From the NCBI GenBank assembly GCA_964541085.1, contig CAZIPA010000013.1, positions 1-49,663 of the forward strand: DNA of 49,663 nucleotides, in the 5' to 3' direction. Numbering within the stretch: the first letter of the stretch is position 1; each line of letters starts with the position of its first letter. Of this stretch, positions 16,173-23,492 are shown one piece after another. The notes below the pieces were generated by a model that searched no databases, was not told the origin of the DNA, and was given only the letters and a program-made list of their open reading frames with translations. Origin of the DNA: UBA4644 sp964541085 (GTDB lineage: Bacteria; Bacillota; Clostridia; Oscillospirales; Butyricicoccaceae). The translations under genes and the position numbers were made by a program.

Positions 16173-17930
16173 ATGAAACAACAGAAAAAGCCGGGCATCC
16201 CCGGCGGCTATGGCAAAACCCTGAAGGATCTGGCCCGGTTTACGGGAAAATACTGGCCCGCACTGCTGCTGAGCATGGCGCTGGCGGCGGCTGCGGTGAT
16301 TTTGCAGCTGTATGTGCCTATTCTCTTCGGCGATGCCATCGACCGGATCGTCGGCCCGGGAAAGGTGGACTTTTCCGGCATGGAGCTGTTTCTGGGCAAG
16401 GTGCTGCTGGCGGCGGCGGTGTCCGGCGTGTGTACCTACGGCATGAATCTGCTGAACAACCGGGTCACCTATCGCATCGTGCAGGATGTGCGTTCCCGGG
16501 CCATCCGGCATATTCAGGCACTGCCGCTGTCCTATCTGGACCGGCACAGCTCGGGGGATATCGTCAGCCGGGTCATTACCGATACGGCGGTGCTGTCTGA
16601 CGGACTGCTGCTGGGCTTTACCCAGCTGTTTTCCGGGGTGATGACGCTGGCGGTGACGCTGATCTTCATGTTTTCCAAAAATGTATGGATATCCCTGCTG
16701 GTGGTGCTGCTGACACCGCTGAGCTTTGTGGTGGCAAGATTTATCTCCACCCGTTCCTATCAGCTGTTCCGCCGACAGAGTGAGCTGCGGGGACAGCAGA
16801 CCGGTCTCATTGACGAGCTGGTGGGAAACCAAAAGGTGGTGCGGGCCTTTGGCTATGAAGAAAGGGCCTCGCAGCGCTTTGCCGATGCCAACGAGGCTCT
16901 GCGGAAATGCAGCGAACAGGCGGTGTTTTACAGCAGCCTGACCAATCCCTCCACCCGCTTTGTCAACAATGTGATCTATGCGGGCGTGGCGCTGCTGGGC
17001 GTGCTGCTCATTCCCGGCGGCAGTCTGACGGTGGGCGGACTTTCCGTGCTGCTGTCCTATGCCAACCAGTATATGAAGCCCTTTAACGATATCAGCTCCG
17101 TGGTGACTGAGCTGCAAAATGCGCTGGCCTGCGCATCCCGGGTGTTTTCCCTGCTGGACGAGCCGGAGCAGAGCCCGGAGGGCACGGAGACGCTGGAGGG
17201 TCTGCGGGGTGAGGTGGAGCTGGAAAATGTCTCCTTTTGCTATACGCCGGACAGACCTCTCATCCGTGACCTCAATCTGAAGGCAAAGCCGGGTATGCGC
17301 ATTGCCATCGTCGGCCCCACCGGCTGCGGCAAGACCACCCTCATCAATCTGCTGATGCGCTTTTATGATGTGCAGGGCGGCGAGATCACCGTAGACGGCA
17401 AGCCCATCCGTCAGCTGTCCCGGCGGGCGCTGCGCACGGGCTTTGGCATGGTATTGCAGGAGACCTGGATCAAAAACGGCACCGTGGGAGAAAACATTGC
17501 CTTTGGCCGTCCCGACGCATCCCGGGAGGAAATCATACAGGCGGCAAAGGCGGCCCACAGCTGGGAGTTCATCCGGCGGCTGCCTCAGGGGCTGGATACC
17601 GTGCTGACCCCGGACAGTCTCAGTCAGGGGCAGAAGCAGCTTTTGTGCATTGCCCGGGTGATGCTGTGCCGTCCGCCCATGCTGATTCTGGACGAAGCTA
17701 CCTCCAGCATCGACACCCGCACCGAGGTGCAGATTCAGCAGGCCTTTGATACGCTGATGGAGGGCCGCACCAGCTTTGTGGTGGCCCACCGTCTGTCCAC
17801 CGTACGGGACGCCTCTCTGATCCTTGTGATGCAGGACGGCAGAATCGTGGAGCGGGGAACCCATGCCCAGCTGCTGGAGCAGGGCGGCTTTTATTGTCGG
17901 CTGTATCAGAGCCAGTTCCGCCCCTCCTGA
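16173..17930 (+). CDS. ABC exporter half-transporter, catalytic ATP-site subunit
   Basis: 585 residues with an N-terminal six-helix exporter domain (about 1-330) and an ATPase domain. Walker A GPTGCGKTT is at about 381-389, Walker B LILDE has the catalytic E508, and the switch H539 (VAHR) is present. Its signature is LSQGQ (483-487) rather than LSGGQ. In the dimer that weakened signature would face the degenerate Walker B site of the partner, and the partner's normal LSGGQ would face this intact site. So one site hydrolyses ATP and the other mainly binds it. GGAGGAGG lies just upstream, so translation is probably coupled to the first gene. It runs to within four bases of the convergent TauE-like gene with no obvious terminator between. 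Confidence 0.94.
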   Translation: MKQQKKPGIPGGYGKTLKDLARFTGKYWPALLLSMALAAAAVILQLYVPILFGDAIDRIVGPGKVDFSGMELFLGKVLLAAAVSGVCTYGMNLLNNRVTYRIVQDVRSRAIRHIQALPLSYLDRHSSGDIVSRVITDTAVLSDGLLLGFTQLFSGVMTLAVTLIFMFSKNVWISLLVVLLTPLSFVVARFISTRSYQLFRRQSELRGQQTGLIDELVGNQKVVRAFGYEERASQRFADANEALRKCSEQAVFYSSLTNPSTRFVNNVIYAGVALLGVLLIPGGSLTVGGLSVLLSYANQYMKPFNDISSVVTELQNALACASRVFSLLDEPEQSPEGTETLEGLRGEVELENVSFCYTPDRPLIRDLNLKAKPGMRIAIVGPTGCGKTTLINLLMRFYDVQGGEITVDGKPIRQLSRRALRTGFGMVLQETWIKNGTVGENIAFGRPDASREEIIQAAKAAHSWEFIRRLPQGLDTVLTPDSLSQGQKQLLCIARVMLCRPPMLILDEATSSIDTRTEVQIQQAFDTLMEGRTSFVVAHRLSTVRDASLILVMQDGRIVERGTHAQLLEQGGFYCRLYQSQFRPS

Positions 17931-17933
17931 GTA

Positions 17934-18296
17934 TTATCGGGGGCGCTTTGTCAGCAGCTCCCGCAGACCGATGGCCACGCAGAGCAGACCAAAGCTCCGG
18001 CGCAGCAGCGTCTGCTCTATTCCGGCGGCCAGCCATGCGCCTGCAATGGCCATGGGAATGCCGGGGAGCAGGGCCTTTTTCACCACCGTCCAGCGCACCA
18101 GCCCCTGCTTTTGATGACCGTACAGGGCGGGCGGTGCCGTCAGCAGAAAATACAGCAGGTTGACGCTCTGGGCAGCCAGCTGGGGCAGTCCGGCGATTTG
18201 CGTCAGCCAGAGCATGAGCAGCGTTCCGCCGCCCAGCCCAGCCCCGGTGAGAAAGCCCGCGGCAGCCCCTGCCAGCAGAGACAGTGCCAGCTTCAT
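17934..18296 (-). CDS. Half-size TauE/SafE (TSUP) membrane protein, second gene
   Basis: 120 residues with three or four membrane segments. The opening 'GAAAGFLTGAGLGGGTLLMLWL' corresponds to the glycine-rich first helix pair of one DUF81 repeat. TauE/SafE proteins, which move sulfonates or sulfite-like anions, normally carry two such repeats in about 250 residues; here there is one. Its ATG overlaps the stop of the upstream half by ATGA (18293-18296), so the two are translationally coupled and probably form a heterodimer. The frame remains open upstream through the other half and nnrD, but those codons belong to other genes. Confidence 0.75.
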   Translation of the reverse strand: MKLALSLLAGAAAGFLTGAGLGGGTLLMLWLTQIAGLPQLAAQSVNLLYFLLTAPPALYGHQKQGLVRWTVVKKALLPGIPMAIAGAWLAAGIEQTLLRRSFGLLCVAIGLRELLTKRPR

Positions 18297-18652
18297 GTCA
18301 GCAGAGAGCGGGCACCCGCCAGCAGCAGAAGCAGACCAAAGCCCCGGCGCAGCCAGTGTCCGGGGAGACGCTTCATGAGCTTTCCCGCCAGAAAGCCGCC
18401 CACCATACCGCCGGCGGCATAGGGCAGAGCCTCCTGCCAGAACAGCTGTCCCCGGAGGGCATAGGTCAGCAGGGAAACGCCGCTCAGCGGCAGCATAATG
18501 GCCAGGGAAGTGGCCAGTGCCTGCTTTTCCGGCAGACGGTGTACCCGCAGCAGCAGCGGTGTGAGAATCACGCCGCCCCCGGCCCCCAGCAGGCCGCCCG
18601 GCAGTCCCGCTGCCATTCCGGAGCAGCCCGGCGTCCAGCGCAGCTTTTTCAC
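18293..18652 (-). CDS. Half-size TauE/SafE (TSUP) membrane protein, first gene
   Basis: 119 residues starting at GTG 18652, preceded by GGGAGGG; a longer reading from an in-frame TTG at 18688 lacks a ribosome binding site. It holds one DUF81 repeat: 'GLPGGLLGAGGGVILTPLLL' then two or three more hydrophobic segments. With the overlapping downstream gene it makes up the two repeats of a normal TauE/SafE transporter. Splitting is either ancestral (a dual-gene heterodimer) or a fission. Substrate unknown. Confidence 0.75.
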   Translation of the reverse strand: MKKLRWTPGCSGMAAGLPGGLLGAGGGVILTPLLLRVHRLPEKQALATSLAIMLPLSGVSLLTYALRGQLFWQEALPYAAGGMVGGFLAGKLMKRLPGHWLRRGFGLLLLLAGARSLLT

Positions 18653-18686
18653 GGTAATCCCTCCCGAAAACAGAATGTTGACAGCC

Positions 18687-18717
18687 AAAAAAGGTCACGG
18701 CAAAACACGCCGTGACC
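18687..18717 (-). terminator. Terminator of nnrD
   Basis: On the reverse strand GGTCACGGC (18709-18717) pairs perfectly with GCCGTGACC (18693-18701), followed by TTTTTT. Confidence 0.88.
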
Positions 18718-18750
18718 TCAGTATTTTCCCGGGAAAGGGGAATTATGCGG

Positions 18751-19605
18751 TTATGCGTCCTCCAGCGACAGAAATGCCCGGGGCAGCTGGGCGAGGACAT
18801 CCCGGGGCAGCATGGCATAGGGGCCGGATTCTGCCCGGGCCAGCGCACCTGCCCTGCTGTGCAGCCAGACGGCCAGCGTACCGGCCTCCAAAGGCGACAT
18901 TCCCTGTGCCAGCAGACCGGCGCAAAGTCCCGCCAGAACATCGCCGGAGCCGCCCTTGGCCAGACCGCTGTTGGGCGCGTCCAGCCGCAGCTGCCGGGCG
19001 CCGTCAGTGATGTGGGTAACGGCACCCTTCAGCACCACCGTCACGCCATATTGCGCCGCCAGCTGCCGTGCGTGCTCTCCGGGATCGGCCTCCAGTGCGG
19101 CAGCAGAAAGGCCGGTCAGACGGCAGAACTCTCCCCGGTGGGGTGTCAGCACCGCAGGCCCCTGCCGCAGACGCAGCAGTCCGGGATCCTCCGCCAGCAG
19201 ATTCAGCCCGTCCGCATCCAGCACCAGCGGCAGAGAAGTGGGCAGCACCTGCCGCAGCAGAGTGCGTCCCCGGGCGGAAATCCCGCTGCCGCAGCCCAGC
19301 AGAATCGCCGTGCTTTTTGTCATGGCCTGTTCCACAATGGAGGCGCAGTCCGTATCTTCCGGCGGAAGGGCTTGCAGCAGCGCCTCCGGCAGACGCACCC
19401 GGGCGGCGGCAATGACCTCCGGGGCAGAGCACAGCTGCACCAGTCCCGCGCCGGAACGCAGGGCGGCCTCGGCAGACAGCAGGGCAGCGCCGGAAAACTG
19501 TGTGCTTCCGCACAGCAGCAGCGCCCGGCCAAAGCTCCATTTTGCCTGATGTTCCGGCCGGAGCGGCAGCAGCTCCCGGGCCAGAGCGGCGGTCAGCAGT
19601 TCCAT
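18751..19605 (-). CDS. nnrD: ADP/ATP-dependent NAD(P)HX dehydratase
   Basis: 284 residues; repairs hydrated NADH and NADPH using a nucleoside phosphate. This is the YjeF C-terminal (ribokinase-like) domain alone, without the epimerase domain. Key motifs: AGLVQLCSAPEV, DADGLNLLA, TPHRGEFCRLTG and the catalytic GGSGDVLAGLCAG, whose aspartate acts as base. The start chosen is ATG 19605 with GGAAGGGA upstream; 21 further in-frame codons precede it without a ribosome binding site. The epimerase (NnrE) must be encoded elsewhere. It is cytosolic and ends at its own terminator. Confidence 0.92.
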   Translation of the reverse strand: MELLTAALARELLPLRPEHQAKWSFGRALLLCGSTQFSGAALLSAEAALRSGAGLVQLCSAPEVIAAARVRLPEALLQALPPEDTDCASIVEQAMTKSTAILLGCGSGISARGRTLLRQVLPTSLPLVLDADGLNLLAEDPGLLRLRQGPAVLTPHRGEFCRLTGLSAAALEADPGEHARQLAAQYGVTVVLKGAVTHITDGARQLRLDAPNSGLAKGGSGDVLAGLCAGLLAQGMSPLEAGTLAVWLHSRAGALARAESGPYAMLPRDVLAQLPRAFLSLEDA

Positions 19606-19748
19606 AAAAAATCCCTTCCTCCTCTTGCATTCTGACGAAAAATCTGGTAGAATTATTCTGCTTTCCATTTTAACAGACCAATGGAAGAATGAAAAGGCCG
19701 GAAACGCAAAAAAGTTTCCGTTTTTCGGAGAAAAATTGCAGATACCAC

Positions 19749-19777
19749 TTGACGCGGGCCACAGGTTGTGTTATTCT
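19749..19777 (+). promoter_or_regulatory. Promoter of rpmG-secE-nusG
   Basis: TTGACG (19749-19754), 17-base spacer, TATTCT (19772-19777). It gives a leader of about 85 bases before rpmG. A short GGAAAC/GTTTCC hairpin followed by GTTTTTC at 19700-19725 lies upstream. Otherwise the 19606-19870 gap shows nothing coding. Confidence 0.75.
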
Positions 19778-19870
19778 AATTCTACCTGTCGGGTCTTTTT
19801 TTATGTCCCGCTCAGGGAGGCAAAAGGCGACGCGCTATGCGGAGCTAATATTGAAGGAGGTGCCGAATCA

Positions 19871-20020
19871 ATGCGCGTTAAAGTCACGCTCGCGTGTACG
19901 GAATGCAAGCAGAGAAACTATGTCACGGTCAAGAACAAGAAGAATACCCCCGACCGTCTGGAGCTGAACAAGTATTGCCGTTTCTGCCGGAAGCACACCT
20001 TGCACAGAGAAACCAAGTAA
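19871..20020 (+). CDS. rpmG: 50S ribosomal protein L33, zinc-binding form
   Basis: 49 residues beginning MRVKVTLACTECK. The four zinc cysteines C9, C12, C36 and C39 are all present, so this is the zinc (C+) form of L33. AAGGAGG at 19854-19861 sets the start; the upstream in-frame extension has no support. It is the first gene of the usual rpmG-secE-nusG order, 27 bases before secE. Confidence 0.95.
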   Translation: MRVKVTLACTECKQRNYVTVKNKKNTPDRLELNKYCRFCRKHTLHRETK

Positions 20021-20047
20021 GGAAAACGGAAAGGTAGGTACAGTTCT

Positions 20048-20344
20048 ATGTCTGAAGAATCCAAGAAGCTGACTACTTCCGCCGAACCCACGAAGGAAGT
20101 TGCTGCCAAAAAGGCGGACAAGCCCCAGAAAAAGGCCAAGAAGCCCAACATCTTTGCCCGCATCGGCAAGTGGTTCCATGAGCTGAAGGTGGAAGCCAAG
20201 AAGGTTGTCTGGCCCACCTGGAAGACCGTTGCCAAGAACACACTGGTTGTACTGGTTGTGCTGGTGATCCTGTGCGCCGTTGTGACGGTGCTGGATCTGG
20301 TGTTCGGTGGTCTGCGCGACCTGCTCGCCCAGCTGCTGGCCTGA
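20048..20344 (+). CDS. secE: Preprotein translocase subunit SecE
   Basis: 98 residues: a lysine- and alanine-rich N-terminal tail (about 1-40), the conserved amphipathic helix ELKVEAKKVVWPTW (about 45-58) and a single membrane segment (about 63-88). It clamps the SecY channel. Gram-positive SecE has one membrane span, as here. It sits between rpmG and nusG as is usual. Confidence 0.96.
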   Translation: MSEESKKLTTSAEPTKEVAAKKADKPQKKAKKPNIFARIGKWFHELKVEAKKVVWPTWKTVAKNTLVVLVVLVILCAVVTVLDLVFGGLRDLLAQLLA

Positions 20345-20363
20345 TCCCGAGGGGTAGGTCATC

Positions 20364-20897
20364 ATGTCTGAAGCGGCAAAGTGGTATGTAGTCCATACTT
20401 ATTCCGGCTATGAGAACAAAGTCGCCTCTACCTTACAGAAGACGGTGGAAAACCGCCATCTGGAGGATCAGATCTTCGATATCCGCATCCCCACGGAAAT
20501 GGTGACGGAGCTGCGGGATACCGGAGCCAAAGAGGTCGAGCGGAAGATTTTCCCCGGCTATGTGCTCATCAAGATGATTATGAATGACGACAGCTGGTAT
20601 GTTGTCCGCAACACCCGCGGCGTTACAAGCTTTGTCGGCCCCGGCTCCAAGCCCGTCCCCCTCACCGATAAGGAGGTTGCGGCACTGGGTATGGAAAAGC
20701 TTGAGGTCAAGCTTTCCTATGCGGTGGGCGACAGCGTCAAGATCATCGACGGCCCGCTGGAGGGCTTTATCGGCAAGGTAGACGAAATTGATCTGCCGGG
20801 CCAGACCGTCAAGGTCACAGTTTCCATGTTCGGACGGGCAACCCCCGCCGAGCTGAAGTTCGGTCAGGTGGCCGCGCTGGAAACCATCGAAAAATAA
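20364..20897 (+). CDS. nusG: Transcription termination/antitermination factor NusG
   Basis: 177 residues: NGN domain (about 6-110, WYVVHTYSGYENKV, FPGYVLIKM) and KOW domain (about 122-172, GDSVKIIDGPLEGFIGKVDE). It binds RNA polymerase and links transcription to Rho or to ribosomal protein S10. Length and context are standard. Confidence 0.97.
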   Translation: MSEAAKWYVVHTYSGYENKVASTLQKTVENRHLEDQIFDIRIPTEMVTELRDTGAKEVERKIFPGYVLIKMIMNDDSWYVVRNTRGVTSFVGPGSKPVPLTDKEVAALGMEKLEVKLSYAVGDSVKIIDGPLEGFIGKVDEIDLPGQTVKVTVSMFGRATPAELKFGQVAALETIEK

Positions 20898-20928
20898 GCG
20901 GCTCGTCCGCAAAGATTTCCCCGCACGG

Positions 20929-20957
20929 GTGGGAGAGCGAAAGCTCATTTTTACCAC
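20929..20957 (+). promoter_or_regulatory. L1-binding-site-like hairpin before rplK
   Basis: GTGG (20929-20932) pairs with CCAC (20954-20957), and inside it GAGC (20935-20938) pairs with GCTC (20943-20946) closed by a GAAA tetraloop, leaving an asymmetric internal loop. The same layout recurs in front of rplA. L1 is known to repress the rplK-rplA operon by binding an mRNA mimic of its 23S site; that this hairpin is that mimic is an inference. Confidence 0.6.
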
Positions 20958-20980
20958 ATTCTTATTAGGAGGTGCTCAAA

Positions 20981-21406
20981 GTGGCACAGAAAGTTACTGG
21001 TCTGATTAAGCTGCAGATTCCCGCCGGCAAGGCAACTCCGGCTCCTCCTGTTGGCCCCGCTCTGGGTCAGCATGGCGTGAATATCATGCAGTTCACCAAG
21101 GAATTCAATGAGCGTACCAAGAACGAGGGCGACCTGATTATCCCCGTCGTTATCACCGTCTACGCCGACCGTTCCTTCTCTTTCATTACAAAGACTCCCC
21201 CTGCGGCCGTCCTCATCAAGAAGGCCTGCAACATCAAGAGCGGTTCCGGTGTCCCCAACAAGACCAAGGTCGCAGAGATCAGCAAGGAAGATCTTCGCAA
21301 GATCGCCGAGCAGAAGATGCCCGACCTGAATGCTGCCAGTGTGGAAGCGGCCATGAGCATGATCGCCGGCACGGCCCGCAGCATGGGTATCACCGTCAAG
21401 GAGTAA
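20981..21406 (+). CDS. rplK: 50S ribosomal protein L11
   Basis: 141 residues, the standard L11 length, starting at GTG 20981. AGGAGG (20967-20972) is eight bases upstream; an earlier in-frame GTG at 20972 overlaps that site and cannot be the start. The N-domain has PAGKATPAPPVGPALGQHGVN and the C-domain the rRNA-binding 'GTARSMGITVKE' end. It forms the stalk base at the GTPase centre. Confidence 0.97.
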   Translation: MAQKVTGLIKLQIPAGKATPAPPVGPALGQHGVNIMQFTKEFNERTKNEGDLIIPVVITVYADRSFSFITKTPPAAVLIKKACNIKSGSGVPNKTKVAEISKEDLRKIAEQKMPDLNAASVEAAMSMIAGTARSMGITVKE

Positions 21407-21420
21407 TTTGCAATTCGACA

Positions 21421-21471
21421 AGCGGTAACAGTTCACCGCTATGTGGGAGGACAATGCGTCCGAAAAACCAC
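21421..21471 (+). promoter_or_regulatory. Hairpin pair before rplA, second L1-site-like structure
   Basis: First hairpin: AGCGGT/ACCGCT (21421-21440). Second: GTGG (21443-21446) pairs with CCAC (21468-21471), enclosing GGAC (21449-21452) with GTCC (21458-21461) and an internal loop of A residues. The second matches the rplK leader in layout (GTGG-GA-stem-loop-stem-A-rich-CCAC). It ends shortly before the rplA ribosome binding site, so a bound protein would be well placed to affect translation. Confidence 0.6.
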
Positions 21472-21491
21472 TATAAGGAGGAAAAGAAACC

Positions 21492-22202
21492 ATGCGCAAA
21501 GGTAAAAATTATGTAGAAAGCGCAAAGCTCATTGATCGTACCAAGCTGTATGATCCCAATGAAGCGATTGATACAATGCTCAAGACCGCCAAGGCCAAGT
21601 TTGATGAGACCGTCGAGGTTCATATCAAGCTGGGCGTTGACTCCCGCCACGCTGACCAGCAGGTCCGCGGCGCCATCGTTCTGCCCCACGGCACCGGCAA
21701 GACCACCCGTGTTCTGGTGTTTGCCAAGGGCGCCAAGGCTGACGAAGCCCGTGCCGCCGGCGCTGACTATGTCGGCGAAATGGATATGGTGGAAAAGATC
21801 CAGAAGGAAGGCTGGTTCGATTTCGAAGTGGTCATCGCTACCCCCGACATGATGGGTGTGGTTGGCCGTCTCGGTAAGGTTCTGGGCCCCAAGGGCCTGA
21901 TGCCCAACCCCAAGGCCGGCACCGTCACCATGAATGTGGAGCAGGCCATCAAGGACTCCAAGGCCGGCCGTATCGAGTACCGTCTGGACAAGACCAACAT
22001 CATCCACTGCCCCCTGGGCAAGGCTTCCTTCGGCTCTGAGAAGATTCAGGACAACTTCAACACCCTGATCACTGCCGTTCTGAAGGCCAAGCCCGCCGCT
22101 GCCAAGGGCCAGTATATCCGCTCCTGCGTGGTAGCTTCCACCATGGGCCCCGGCGTCAAGATGAACCCCGCCAAGCTGACCCTGGAGACGCTGGCAAAAT
22201 AA
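21492..22202 (+). CDS. rplA: 50S ribosomal protein L1
   Basis: 236 residues with the L1 signatures KLGVDSRHADQQVRGAIVLP and GKVLGPKGLMPNPKAGTV. It binds 23S rRNA at the L1 stalk that guides E-site tRNA, and in many bacteria represses its own operon through the mRNA. AAGGAGG precedes the ATG. Confidence 0.97.
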   Translation: MRKGKNYVESAKLIDRTKLYDPNEAIDTMLKTAKAKFDETVEVHIKLGVDSRHADQQVRGAIVLPHGTGKTTRVLVFAKGAKADEARAAGADYVGEMDMVEKIQKEGWFDFEVVIATPDMMGVVGRLGKVLGPKGLMPNPKAGTVTMNVEQAIKDSKAGRIEYRLDKTNIIHCPLGKASFGSEKIQDNFNTLITAVLKAKPAAAKGQYIRSCVVASTMGPGVKMNPAKLTLETLAK

Positions 22203-22226
22203 TTCGGCTTTGCCGGAAAAAAGATA

Positions 22227-22255
22227 TTGACAGACCCCGGGTCTGCTGATATAAT
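22227..22255 (+). promoter_or_regulatory. Consensus promoter of rplJ-rplL
   Basis: TTGACA (22227-22232), 17-base spacer, TATAAT (22250-22255): a perfect sigma-A promoter located between rplA and the L10 leader. Confidence 0.95.
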
Positions 22256-22261
22256 ACTCAT

Positions 22262-22394
22262 GCTCATTCCGGAGACAGCAGGAGACCGTAAACGGCGCAA
22301 AGCCGTCCTGCCGAGGAGATGCAGAGCGAACAAGCTGATTGTTTTTTCTGTGCCCTCCTGTCCCCGTGGACATGAGGGCACTTTTCTCTTTTTG
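22262..22394 (+). ncRNA. Ribosomal protein L10 leader with attenuator
   Basis: The leader from about 22262 carries the L10-leader hallmarks: GGAGACAGCAGG ... CCTGCCGAGGAG (about 22270-22318) forming the stem that L10(L12)4 binds. It is followed by a long terminator hairpin, GTGCCCTC (22350-22357) paired with GAGGGCAC (22374-22381) with an inner TGTCC/GGACA, and then TTTTCTCTTTTT. Excess L10-L12 complex is known to shift such leaders into premature termination. Family assignment is from known motif order, not a model search. Confidence 0.88.
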
Positions 22395-22457
22395 CAGTGA
22401 ATGAGCAAAAAGACCGGGGGCCAGTCTCCCGGAAATACACACGGAGGTGAAACACGC

Positions 22458-23000
22458 ATGCCTAACGCAAAGGTTCTCGCTGAAAAGCAGGCGATCGTCG
22501 CAGCTCTGGCGGAGAAGATGAAAAACGCTTCTGCCGGTGTCCTGGTGGATTACAAGGGCATTACCGTTGAGCAGGACACCAAACTGCGTGCTGAACTGAG
22601 AAAGAACGGCGTGGATTATGCCGTCGTGAAGAACACCCTGACCCGCTTTGCCGCCAAGGAAGTCGGCTTTGAGGCTCTGGATCCCGTTCTGAACGGCACC
22701 ACCGCTCTTGCCATCAGCATGGAGGATGAGATCGCTCCCGCACGGGTGATCACCGACTTCATGAAGAAGAATCCCAAGCTTGCCTTCAGTGTCAAGGCCG
22801 GCTTTGTGGACGGAGAAGTCGTCGGTCCCGAAACCATCAAGCAGCTGGGTGAGCTGCCCAGCAAGGATGTCCTGGTCGCTATGGTCCTGGGCACCATGAA
22901 CGCTCCCATCGCCGCTCTGGCCCGGGCAATCAACGCCATTGCCGAGCAGAAGGGCGCCCCTGCCGAAGCCGCTGAAGAAGCTGCTCCCGCCGCAGAATAA
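22458..23000 (+). CDS. rplJ: 50S ribosomal protein L10
   Basis: 180 residues starting MPNAKVLAEKQ with GGAGG upstream at 22443-22447; 19 more in-frame codons upstream are part of the leader. It carries 'GVLVDYKGITVEQDTKLRAEL' and 'YAVVKNTLTRFAA' of the rRNA-binding domain, and an alanine-rich C-terminus where L7/L12 dimers dock. It is controlled by the preceding leader. Confidence 0.97.
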   Translation: MPNAKVLAEKQAIVAALAEKMKNASAGVLVDYKGITVEQDTKLRAELRKNGVDYAVVKNTLTRFAAKEVGFEALDPVLNGTTALAISMEDEIAPARVITDFMKKNPKLAFSVKAGFVDGEVVGPETIKQLGELPSKDVLVAMVLGTMNAPIAALARAINAIAEQKGAPAEAAEEAAPAAE

Positions 23001-23027
23001 GAATTAAAAATTTGGAGGTAACTACAA

Positions 23028-23405
23028 ATGGCTACTGAGAAAGTCACCAATCTGGTTGAAGAAGTTAAGGCTCTTACCGTTCTGGAGCTGAGCGAGCTGG
23101 TCAAGGCTCTGGAAGAAGAATTCGGCGTTTCCGCCGCTGCCCCCGTCGCCATGATGGCCGGCCCCGCCGCTGCTGCTCCCGCTGAGGAAGAGAAGACCGA
23201 GTTCACTCCCACTCTGACCGAAATCGGCGGCAACAAGATCGCCGTCATCAAGGCTGTCCGCGAAGTCACCGGCCTGGGCCTGAAGGAAGCCAAGGAGCTG
23301 GTGGATGGCGCTCCCAAGGCCATCAAGGAGAATGTTTCCAAGGAAGAAGCCGAGTCCATCAAGGAGAAGGTCGAAGCCGCTGGCGCCAAGGTCGAGCTCA
23401 AGTAA
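23028..23405 (+). CDS. rplL: 50S ribosomal protein L7/L12
   Basis: 125 residues: N-terminal dimer domain, an alanine/proline hinge (about 37-52), and the factor-binding C-terminal domain with KIAVIKAVREVTGLGLKEAK. It is the multi-copy stalk protein that recruits translation GTPases. It is the last gene before a strong terminator; rpoB does not follow directly, so the usual rplL-rpoBC order is broken in this genome. Confidence 0.97.
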   Translation: MATEKVTNLVEEVKALTVLELSELVKALEEEFGVSAAAPVAMMAGPAAAAPAEEEKTEFTPTLTEIGGNKIAVIKAVREVTGLGLKEAKELVDGAPKAIKENVSKEEAESIKEKVEAAGAKVELK

Positions 23406-23434
23406 GTTTGCCCTTTCGCTTTTTTCGCAAAACC

Positions 23435-23463
23435 AAAGCCGCAACGAATGTTGCGGCTTTTTT
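23435..23463. terminator. Terminator after rplL
   Basis: AAAGCCGCAAC-GAAT-GTTGCGGCTTT, an 11-base stem continuing into TTT. It can also work in reverse for the convergent glpK. Confidence 0.93.
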
Positions 23464-23492
23464 CATTCTGTCCGGCGGAAAAATGGGCCTGT

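Noticed and set aside
14340..17864. Reverse-strand open frame of about 1,170 codons opposite the ABC exporter
   Set aside because: Same cause: composition-driven openness opposite two unambiguous ABC genes; no motif or start signal.
17934..19025. A 363-codon reverse frame joining the second TauE half with sequence up into nnrD
   Set aside because: Upstream of 18296 it runs through the other half-gene and nnrD in a wrong frame; only the 120 codons below the ATGA overlap fit TauE/SafE.
20972..20980. Upstream GTG of rplK
   Set aside because: It overlaps AGGAGG; the GTG at 20981 gives the standard 141-residue L11.
22233..22249. Hairpin GACCCCGGGTC in the rplJ promoter spacer as an operator
   Set aside because: The short palindrome (GACCCCGGGTC-like) is small and overlaps a consensus promoter without further support; the leader explains the regulation.
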